From positions 1 through 58,146 of the forward strand of contig NZ_SMOD01000047.1 of assembly GCF_004353905.1 (NCBI RefSeq): a DNA stretch of 58,146 bases, given 5' to 3'. Shown piece after piece: positions 25,238 through 31,641 of this stretch. The translations under genes were made by a program, and so were the position numbers. The notes under the pieces were generated by a model. The model saw only the letters and a program-made list of their open reading frames with translations. It was not told the origin of the DNA and made no database searches. The number at the start of each line of letters is the position of its first letter. Position 1 is the stretch's first letter. Source of the stretch: Paraburkholderia guartelaensis (GTDB lineage Bacteria; Pseudomonadota; Gammaproteobacteria; Burkholderiales; Burkholderiaceae).

Positions 25238-26584
25238 ATGACCAAGGTTTTTCACCGGATGCCGAAGCAAACCTTGCCCGTCGCGGTGGCGGGCGAGGGC
25301 ATCGAAATCATCGATTCCACCGGCAAGCGCTACATCGACGCAAGCGGCGGCGCCGCTGTCTCATGTCTCGGCCATAGCAACCAGCGCGTGATCGACGCGA
25401 TCAAGCGTCAGGCGCAACAACTGCCGTACGCGCACACCTCGTTCTTCACCACCGAGGCCTCGGAGCAACTGGCCGATTACCTCATCGCCGCCGCGCCCAA
25501 GGGGCTCGACCATGTGTACTTCGTGTCGGGCGGCTCGGAGGCGATCGAGGCCGCGCTCAAGCTCGCGCGTCAGTACTTCGTGGAAAAGGGCGAACTGGCG
25601 CGCCGCCACTTCATCGCGCGCCGCCAGAGCTATCACGGCAACACGCTCGGGGCGCTCGCGATCGGTGGCAATGCTTGGCGCCGTGAGCCGTTCCTGCCCA
25701 TCCTGATCGAATCGCATCACGTGAGCCCTTGCTTTGCGTACCGCGAGCGTCACGAAGGCGAAACCGACGAGGCCTACGCGCAGCGCCTTGCCGATGAGCT
25801 CGAGCAGAAGATTCTCGAACTCGGTCCCGATACGGTTGCGGCTTTCGTCGCGGAGACCGTGGTGGGCGCAACGGCCGGCGCGGTGCCGCCCGTGCGCGAG
25901 TACTTCCGCAAGATCCGCGCGGTGTGCGACCGCTACGGCGTGCTGCTGATCCTCGACGAGATCATGTCGGGCATGGGCCGCACCGGGTACCTGTTCGCCT
26001 GCGAGGAGGACGGCGTTTCGCCGGACCTGCTGACGATTGCGAAGGGTCTGGGCGCAGGCTACCAGCCGATCGGCGCGACGCTCGTGAGCCAGCGCATCTA
26101 CGAGACGATCGTGGGCGGCAGCGGCTACTTCCAGCACGGCCACACCTATATCGGCCACGCCACGGCCTGCGCGGCGGCGCTCGAAGTGCAGCGCGTGATT
26201 GCCGAAGAAAAGCTGCTCGACAACGTGCTTGCGCGCGGCGAACAACTGCGCGCGCGTCTGCGCGAGCGCTATGCGGACCATCCGTATGTGGGCGATGTGC
26301 GCGGTCGCGGACTGTTCGTGGGCGTCGAGCTGGTGAAGGACCGCGCCACGAAGGCGACCTTCGACCCGGCGCTCAAGCTGCACGCGGCGATCAAGCGCGA
26401 GGCGTTCGCGCGCGGCCTGATTGTCTATCCGATGGGCGGCACCGTGGACGGCCGCAACGGCGACCATGTGCTGCTCGCGCCGCCTTTCATCTGTACGGAG
26501 CAGAACATCGACACGATCGTCGAGCGGCTTGCCGCCGCGGTCGAAGGTGCGCTCGACGCAACGGGTCTGGCGCGCGCGGCGTAA
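25238..26584 (+). CDS. Class III PLP aminotransferase (omega-transaminase type)
   Basis: A protein of 448 residues with typical class III layout: SGGSEAIEAALKLAR near 97-111, SYHGNT at 131-136, D240-E241 (LDEIMSGMGRTG), and the PLP lysine K269 in TIAKGLGAG. The C-terminal arginine-switch region is present. These enzymes move an amino group from omega-amino acids, diamines or amines to pyruvate or 2-oxoglutarate. ATG 25238 has GAGGA upstream and lies 28 bp after the C45 gene. Likely role: degrading an amine released by the C45 enzyme. Confidence 0.88.
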   Translation: MTKVFHRMPKQTLPVAVAGEGIEIIDSTGKRYIDASGGAAVSCLGHSNQRVIDAIKRQAQQLPYAHTSFFTTEASEQLADYLIAAAPKGLDHVYFVSGGSEAIEAALKLARQYFVEKGELARRHFIARRQSYHGNTLGALAIGGNAWRREPFLPILIESHHVSPCFAYRERHEGETDEAYAQRLADELEQKILELGPDTVAAFVAETVVGATAGAVPPVREYFRKIRAVCDRYGVLLILDEIMSGMGRTGYLFACEEDGVSPDLLTIAKGLGAGYQPIGATLVSQRIYETIVGGSGYFQHGHTYIGHATACAAALEVQRVIAEEKLLDNVLARGEQLRARLRERYADHPYVGDVRGRGLFVGVELVKDRATKATFDPALKLHAAIKREAFARGLIVYPMGGTVDGRNGDHVLLAPPFICTEQNIDTIVERLAAAVEGALDATGLARAA

Positions 26585-26699
26585 GCTTCGCCGTATGGGA
26601 TTGATGTGCAACTAACTGTCCGCCGCGTGCGGCGACTGCCATCGCGGCGACCGCAAACGGTCGCACGCGAGCAGGCATGACCTCCAACGGAGTCCATCG

Positions 26700-27266
26700 A
26701 TGACGCAAAACCCGACCTCGCGGTTTCCCGCATTCGACGCTGCCCAGGCTTCGCCGGAGCAGAAGGCGGTACTGGACGAGATCCTTTCCGGCCCGCGCGG
26801 CAACCTCAATGGCCCGTTCCTCGGCTGGATTCACAGCCCGGAACTCGCGCAGCATGCGCAGCGCCTTGGCGCGTTCTGCCGCTACCAGACAGGCCTGTCG
26901 CTGCGCCTGTCCGAACTGGCGATACTCGTCACGGCCGCGCGCTGGCAAGCGCAGGCCGAGTGGTACATCCACTATCCCATCGCGCTGGAGGCGGGCGTGC
27001 CCGAAGCGCTGGCCGAGCAGATCCGCACGGGCGCCACACCCCAGTTCGACGAACCCGACGACGCGCTGATCTACGCGTTCACGACCGAGCTGTACGACTC
27101 GAAACGTGTGTCCGACGCGACCTACGCGCGGGCCGTCGAGCGCTTTGGCCACGAAACCACGATCAACCTGGTCGGGCTCCTTGGCTACTACGCGCTCGTC
27201 GCGATGACGCTCAACGTCTTCGGCATGCGCGCCGAAGGCCAGACGACGTTGCCGTTTGCCGAATAA
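26700..27266 (+). CDS. Carboxymuconolactone decarboxylase family protein without CxxC
   Basis: A protein of 188 residues of the CMD/AhpD-like fold (helix pattern FCRYQTGLSLRLSELAILVTA and QAEWYIHYPIA). The AhpD CxxC pair is absent; the corresponding place reads AEWYIH. It therefore lacks thiol peroxidase chemistry and is closer to decarboxylase-type or uncharacterised members. Last gene of the operon, followed by a strong intrinsic terminator. It may act on a catabolic ring or lactone intermediate, but this is only inferred. Confidence 0.8.
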   Translation: MTQNPTSRFPAFDAAQASPEQKAVLDEILSGPRGNLNGPFLGWIHSPELAQHAQRLGAFCRYQTGLSLRLSELAILVTAARWQAQAEWYIHYPIALEAGVPEALAEQIRTGATPQFDEPDDALIYAFTTELYDSKRVSDATYARAVERFGHETTINLVGLLGYYALVAMTLNVFGMRAEGQTTLPFAE

Positions 27267-27300
27267 GCGCGGCCTGACCGCGCCCTGGATATGCGCCGCT

Positions 27301-27332
27301 CCATCCGGTTTTGCCGGATGGGGCTTTTTTTT
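27301..27332 (+). terminator. Rho-independent terminator
   Basis: CCATCCGG (27301-27308) pairs with CCGGATGG (27314-27321) across a 5-base loop and is followed by GGC and eight Ts. It closes the C45/aminotransferase/CMD operon. Confidence 0.88.
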
Positions 27333-27891
27333 GCACCGCAGTGCAATTCCATTTAAGTGACAACCGTATTTCAACTGGAAAAGTTTTTGAGGCCGGCCGC
27401 TAAAACATGAGGATTCGTGCTCGGCTTATGCAGTTCGTGTGCCGCAAGGGGAATTAATCGAACGGACGGTTTATCGGCGCAGAAAACGTTTCCACCCGCG
27501 TCGCTTGGGCTTTCATTTTCCGGACGAAGTGGTTAATCACGAGGCTGCTTTGCCATATTTATTGAAGCTGCAACGCGTCATTTTCTGGCGTTAGGTGCGA
27601 AATAATATGACTGTTTGGCCGGGAAGCCTTGCCCGGTAGCTTTTGCCAGCCGTGTATGGCTTTCCGCGTAAATTGTGCGGGACGGGATTAAGCGCTGGTT
27701 TCGCCATGCGCCGAATAACAGGGTTTTCAGCAGGTTTAATGGAAATCACTTGCACGCATTAATTCGAGTTGTTAGTCTTGCCGAACTTATTAATGACCGC
27801 CCCAATCTCATTATCGAAAGGGCGGTAGGGAGCCGGGGGTGTCAATCCGCCCGGTTTTTTTCTCTGTGCGATTTTTTTAACGGGGAACATC
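27333..27891 (+). other. 559-bp AT-richer gap with several hairpins; possible leader or sRNA
   Basis: No convincing coding region. Base composition drops relative to flanking genes. Hairpins include CCGGG/CCCGG near 27619-27638 and the double stem at 27796-27861 described separately. The DUF2158 gene start lies 31 bp after a terminator-like structure, so transcription beginning anywhere here would give a structured 5' leader or a short RNA. Confidence 0.5.
27796..27861 (+). terminator. Tandem hairpins plus U-tract just upstream of the DUF2158 gene (attenuator or sRNA end)
   Basis: ACCGCCC (27796-27802) pairs with GGGCGGT (27820-27826). CCGGG (27833-27837) then pairs with CCCGG (27850-27854), followed directly by seven Ts. 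The second stem with its U-tract has the form of an intrinsic terminator located 31 bp before a start codon. It can be read as the end of a small RNA or as an attenuator for the next gene. Confidence 0.5.
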
Positions 27892-28179
27892 ATGCTTGAT
27901 ACGACCATCGACGTAGCCGAAAAGCCGCTCGCTGCCATGGCCGGGATTGGCGACGTTGTCACCCTGAAGTCCGGCGGTCCGCGTATGACCGTCATGTATG
28001 CCGGCCCGGTTGGCTTTGCCAGCGGTCACTGGCTGATCTGCCAATGGTTCGACGAACACGGCGAACTGCGTCAGGACATGTTCGCTCAGGACATGGTGCA
28101 GATCGAGCCGCGCTCGATTCCCGCGGCATTCGTCAAGATGCGCAGCCCGGCTGGCGGAAGGGCCATCGGCAGGATCTGA
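27892..28179 (+). CDS. DUF2158 (YodC-like) protein
   Basis: A protein of 95 residues with the DUF2158 signature GDVVTLKSGGPRMTV in residues 20-34 followed by the CQWFDEHGELRQDMF strand pair. This is the pattern of YodC, a small SH3-like beta-barrel protein of unknown function. A 19-residue N-terminal extension and a basic tail flank it. RBS GGGGAA supports ATG 27892. It stands alone behind a terminator-like leader, suggesting conditional expression. Confidence 0.8.
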   Translation: MLDTTIDVAEKPLAAMAGIGDVVTLKSGGPRMTVMYAGPVGFASGHWLICQWFDEHGELRQDMFAQDMVQIEPRSIPAAFVKMRSPAGGRAIGRI

Positions 28180-28239
28180 AGCACAGACGCATGCAGATCT
28201 GCGCACACGCGCCGCAGGCGCGCCAAACACGGATGGAGA

Positions 28240-28264
28240 AGCGGCCGGGCCCAATGCGCCCGGC
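28240..28264. terminator. Bidirectional hairpin between convergent genes
   Basis: CGGCCGGGC (28240-28248) pairs with GCCCGGCCG (28256-28264) over a 7-base loop, followed on the plus strand by TTTGCTTT. It sits between the DUF2158 gene and the LysE gene read on the other strand. Confidence 0.65.
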
Positions 28265-28272
28265 CGTTTGCT

Positions 28273-28905
28273 TTATCGCTGGCCTTCGGCCGCGATGCGC
28301 ACGGCAAGCCCGGCCAGCACCGTGCCCATGAGCCAGCGCTGAAGCTTGAGCCAGCCGGGTCGATCGCCGAGAAACGTTGCAATCGTGCCTGCCGTCATCG
28401 CAACGGCTGCATTCACGCTGATCGACAGCGCGATCTGCACGCTGCCGAGCACGATGGACTGCGCGAGCACGCTGCCATGATGCGGGTCGATGAACTGCGG
28501 CAGCAGCGACAAATACATAATGGCGATTTTCGGATTCAGCAGGTTCGTGACGAAGCCCATCAGAAAGAGCTTGCGCGGGCGGTCGGCGGGCAGTTCACGA
28601 ACCTGGAACGGCGAGCGGCCGCCGGGCTTGAGCGCCTGCCATGCGAGCCAGAACAGGTAGAGTGCGCCGCCCAGGCGCAGCGCGTCGTAGGCGAACGGCA
28701 CGGCCATGAGCAACGCGGTAATGCCGAAAGCGGCGCACAGCATGTAGAACACGAAGCCGAGCGCGACCCCGCCCAGGGAGATCAAGCCGGCCTTGCGGCC
28801 CTGGCAGATCGAGCGCGAGATCAGATAGATCATGTTCGGTCCGGGCGTGAGCGCCATGCCGAGCGCGACGGCGGCAAAGGCGAGCAGCGGGGCGGCATGT
28901 GGCAT
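28273..28905 (-). CDS. LysE/RhtB-family amino-acid exporter
   Basis: A protein of 210 residues with about six hydrophobic helices and the family N-terminal signature LTPGPN (about 20-25) plus ISRSICQGRKAGL. RhtB/LysE proteins export amino acids or homoserine-type compounds across the inner membrane. It is monocistronic and read leftward. There is no adjacent LysG/ArgP-type regulator, so the substrate cannot be inferred. Confidence 0.88.
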   Translation of the reverse strand: MPHAAPLLAFAAVALGMALTPGPNMIYLISRSICQGRKAGLISLGGVALGFVFYMLCAAFGITALLMAVPFAYDALRLGGALYLFWLAWQALKPGGRSPFQVRELPADRPRKLFLMGFVTNLLNPKIAIMYLSLLPQFIDPHHGSVLAQSIVLGSVQIALSISVNAAVAMTAGTIATFLGDRPGWLKLQRWLMGTVLAGLAVRIAAEGQR

Positions 28906-29115
28906 GACTGGGCTCCGTGTTGAGGTTGCTGGGGTTGCTGTCGGGTGTCAGGGTGACTCGGGCGGTGGGCACAGGCCAGTGCGCTTGCGCCTCGTATTGT
29001 GCGATTGAAACGGTGCGGCGATCGCAGCTTGATTCCCGGTGATTATTTCATGCAAAGGCGGCACGTGTGCGCCATGGCCTGCAACGTTCGCCAATCGGAT
29101 ATGCCGGAAACGGCC

Positions 29116-29436
29116 TCAATGCGGGGAACGCTTGCTCTCGGCGGTGCGGGTTTCGCGCGCCTGGACCCGGTCGTCGAGCCGGCGCGAGAAGAGCAGCATG
29201 CCCAGCCGGCGGCTACGGACCTTCGTCTGGCCGCCGAGATCCTTCGGCGGATTCGGTTGCAGCGCCCAGAAGAGCGCCAGCAGCCAGCCGAGCAGCGTCC
29301 ACCCGAGCACGGCATTGAAGACCGCGATGACCAGCAGGTCGTGACGCTGGCGCCTGTCGGCGATCAGCGCTGGGAGAAAGTAGAGCGCGACCACCGCTGC
29401 GAGAACGACGATCTCGAAGACGGAACGGCTCACCAT
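29116..29436 (-). CDS. Small membrane protein of the superinfection-immunity (Imm) family
   Basis: A protein of 106 residues with two membrane helices: VLAAVVALYFLPALIA and the family core LLVIAVFNAVLGWTLLGWLLALFWAL (in part). The FLP...N..LGWT..GW pattern matches the PF14373-type superinfection immunity family, named after phage T4 Imm, which blocks DNA injection. Most chromosomal members have no proven role. The charged 40-residue C-terminus is variable. The gene stands alone between an exporter and a peptidase. Confidence 0.72.
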   Translation of the reverse strand: MVSRSVFEIVVLAAVVALYFLPALIADRRQRHDLLVIAVFNAVLGWTLLGWLLALFWALQPNPPKDLGGQTKVRSRRLGMLLFSRRLDDRVQARETRTAESKRSPH

Positions 29437-29608
29437 ATTGTCATTCTCCAGAAAAAAGGGCGGAATATGCTCGATTCGTCATTGTCGCGCGGATTGGCCC
29501 GGAGCGCACGCCACGCCTTGGCCGGACGGCCAACACTGCGCGCGAGGGCTGTCGGCGGCCAGGGGTTCGGGTCTATCATCGGGTTTTTCATCGCTGAGAA
29601 CCCACACC

Positions 29609-31069
29609 ATGATCTCCGACCCGTCCGAGGCCACCCGCCAACTCGACCACGACGAATTGCGCGCCTTCGTCGAACGCAAATGGCATGACGAGATCGTGCC
29701 CGCGTTGACCGATTACATCGCGGTGCCTGCCAAGAGTCCGGCATTCGACCCGCAATGGGCGCAGCACGGCTACCTCGAGCGCGTCGTTCAGGAGGCTGCG
29801 AAGTGGGCGGAACAGCAGCCCGTGCGCGGCCTGAAGCTGGAGATCGTGCGGCTGCCCAATCGCACGCCGGTGATTTTCTTCGAGGCGCCCGCCACGCGCT
29901 CCGGAAGCAGCGAGACGGTCGTGCTCTACGGCCACCTCGACAAGCAGCCGGAATTTGCTGGCTGGCGCAACGACCTCGGCCCCTGGACGCCGAAGCTCGA
30001 AGACGGTCGCCTCTACGGCCGCGGCGGCGCTGACGACGGTTACGCGATCTACGCGAGCGTCACGGCGCTCGCCGCGCTCGACGCTCAGGGCATCGAGCGT
30101 CCGCGCTGCGTGGGTCTCATCGAAACCTGCGAGGAGTCGGGCAGCTACGACCTGTTGCCGTATGTCGATGCGCTGCGCGAGCGGCTCGGCAACGTCGGTC
30201 TCGTCGTTTGTCTCGATTCGGGCGCTGGCAATTACGATCAACTGTGGCTCACCACGTCGCTGCGCGGGCTCGTGGCGGGTGACCTCGAGGTCGAAGTGCT
30301 CGAGGAGGGCATTCACTCGGGCTCTTATGGCGGCATCGCGCCGTCCAGCTTCCGCGTGATGCGGCAGCTGTTCGAGCGTCTCGAAGACGCCGCGAGCGGC
30401 ACGCTGCTGCCCAAGGGTTTCCATTGCGCAATTCCCTCGCAGCGCTTGAGCGAAGCCGAGGCCACGGCGAAGATCCTTGGCGAAAACGTCTGGAAGACCA
30501 TGCCTTGGGCATGTGGCCAGGACGGCCGGCGCGTGCTGCCCACCACCACCGACCCGCAGCAGGCGCTGCTCGACTCCACATGGCGGCCCTCGCTTTCGGT
30601 CACGGGCGCGGCGGGCCTGCCCGCACTCGCCGACGCCGGCAACGTGCTGCGGCCGCGCACGGCGTTCAAGCTCTCGCTGCGTTTGCCGCCGCTAGTCGAA
30701 GCTTCAAAGGCCGTAGCCGAGCTGAAGGCGCTGCTCGAACTCGATCCGCCGTACAACGCAAAGGTCACCTTCAAGCCGGACGCGGGCGCGGCCAACGGCT
30801 GGAGCGCGCCGGAACTCGCTCCGTGGCTCACTGGCGCACTCAACGCCGCCTCGCGCACGCATTTCGGTGCGGACTGCGCTTATCTCGGCCAGGGCGGCAC
30901 GATCCCACTCATGAACGTGCTGCAGGCAGGGTTCCCCAAGTCGCAGTTCATGGTGTGCGGCGTGCTCGGCCCGAAGTCCAACGCGCACGGGCCGAACGAG
31001 TTCCTCCATGTTCCCTATGCGAAGAAACTCACGGCCACGGTGGCCGAAGTGATCGCCGCCGCGCCTTGA
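29609..31069 (+). CDS. M20-family metallopeptidase (dipeptidase-type)
   Basis: A protein of 486 residues with the M20 zinc ligands and acid/base: H109-x-D111 (YGHLD), D142 in GADDG, and E175-E176 (CEESGS). A dimerisation lid follows from about 240 to 400. Members cleave dipeptides or other amide bonds of amino acids in the cytoplasm. ATG 29609 is preceded by GAGAA; the frame upstream to 29438 has no ribosome site. It converges with cadR, ending 4 bp from its stop. Confidence 0.87.
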   Translation: MISDPSEATRQLDHDELRAFVERKWHDEIVPALTDYIAVPAKSPAFDPQWAQHGYLERVVQEAAKWAEQQPVRGLKLEIVRLPNRTPVIFFEAPATRSGSSETVVLYGHLDKQPEFAGWRNDLGPWTPKLEDGRLYGRGGADDGYAIYASVTALAALDAQGIERPRCVGLIETCEESGSYDLLPYVDALRERLGNVGLVVCLDSGAGNYDQLWLTTSLRGLVAGDLEVEVLEEGIHSGSYGGIAPSSFRVMRQLFERLEDAASGTLLPKGFHCAIPSQRLSEAEATAKILGENVWKTMPWACGQDGRRVLPTTTDPQQALLDSTWRPSLSVTGAAGLPALADAGNVLRPRTAFKLSLRLPPLVEASKAVAELKALLELDPPYNAKVTFKPDAGAANGWSAPELAPWLTGALNAASRTHFGADCAYLGQGGTIPLMNVLQAGFPKSQFMVCGVLGPKSNAHGPNEFLHVPYAKKLTATVAEVIAAAP

Positions 31070-31073
31070 GTGG

Positions 31074-31559
31074 CTAGTGGCGGTGAGGGGCGGGCGCGCC
31101 GTCGGCGGACGGCGCGTCCTGCGTAGCGTGCCCGTCGCCATGGCATGAACAGCTTTCGTCGTCGATGGGCTGTTCGAGGCTCTTCATGATCCCGCATTCC
31201 GCGCTGCTGCTCTGGTGGGCATGGCAGCTCTCGCGCAGCGTGCGCAATTGCTGCTCGAGTATGCGCATCGATTCGATCTGCTGATGAATGCGCGCAATCT
31301 GGCTGTCGATCAATTCGTTGACTTCGTCGCAGGGCTGGCTCGGGTCGGCCTGGAAGCGACGCAGCATGCGTATGTCCGTGAGCCCGATGCCTAACGATCG
31401 GCAATGGCGGATGAAGTTGAGTTGCGCGGCGTGCACGGCCGTGTAGCTGCGGTAACCGTTGGTCTCACGCGCAGGCTCGTCCAGCAGGCCTTCGCGCTCG
31501 TAAAAGCGCACCGTTTCGACGTCGCAGTGTGCGCAGCGCGCCAGTTCACCAATTCGCAT
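31074..31559 (-). CDS. cadR: Cd(II)/Pb(II)-responsive MerR-type regulator CadR/PbrR
   Basis: A protein of 161 residues with the MerR winged helix (VETVRFYEREGLL) and dimerisation helix. The metal cysteine set typical of CadR/PbrR is present: C77 at the start of the coiled helix (QPCDE), C112 and C122. The C-terminus is rich in Cys and His (ESCSCHGDGH...HRH), as in CadR proteins with a second metal site. Divergent from the metal ATPase gene, with a MerR-type dyad between a -35 and -10 in the 82-bp gap. It should activate cadA on Cd, Pb or Zn exposure. Confidence 0.88.
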   Translation of the reverse strand: MRIGELARCAHCDVETVRFYEREGLLDEPARETNGYRSYTAVHAAQLNFIRHCRSLGIGLTDIRMLRRFQADPSQPCDEVNELIDSQIARIHQQIESMRILEQQLRTLRESCHAHQSSSAECGIMKSLEQPIDDESCSCHGDGHATQDAPSADGAPAPHRH

Positions 31560-31581
31560 GGTCGCGGCTCTCCCAAATGAC

Positions 31582-31612
31582 TTGACCCTGTAGCGGCTAC
31601 AGGCTGTCCAAT
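31582..31612 (+). promoter_or_regulatory. MerR/CadR-type operator-promoter of cadA
   Basis: TTGACC (31582-31587) is the -35. The perfect dyad CCTGTAG-CGG-CTACAGG (31587-31603) occupies the long spacer, and TCCAAT (31607-31612) is the probable -10, giving the 19-bp spacing typical of MerR-activated promoters. The sequence closely matches published CadR/ZntR/PbrR operators. Confidence 0.87.
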
Positions 31613-31641
31613 GATTGTGTCACTTTTGGGAGAAACCGGCT

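Noticed and set aside
27675..27899. 74-codon frame in the structured gap before DUF2158
   Set aside because: It runs through both hairpins and the T-run and overlaps the next start; no domain or ribosome site.
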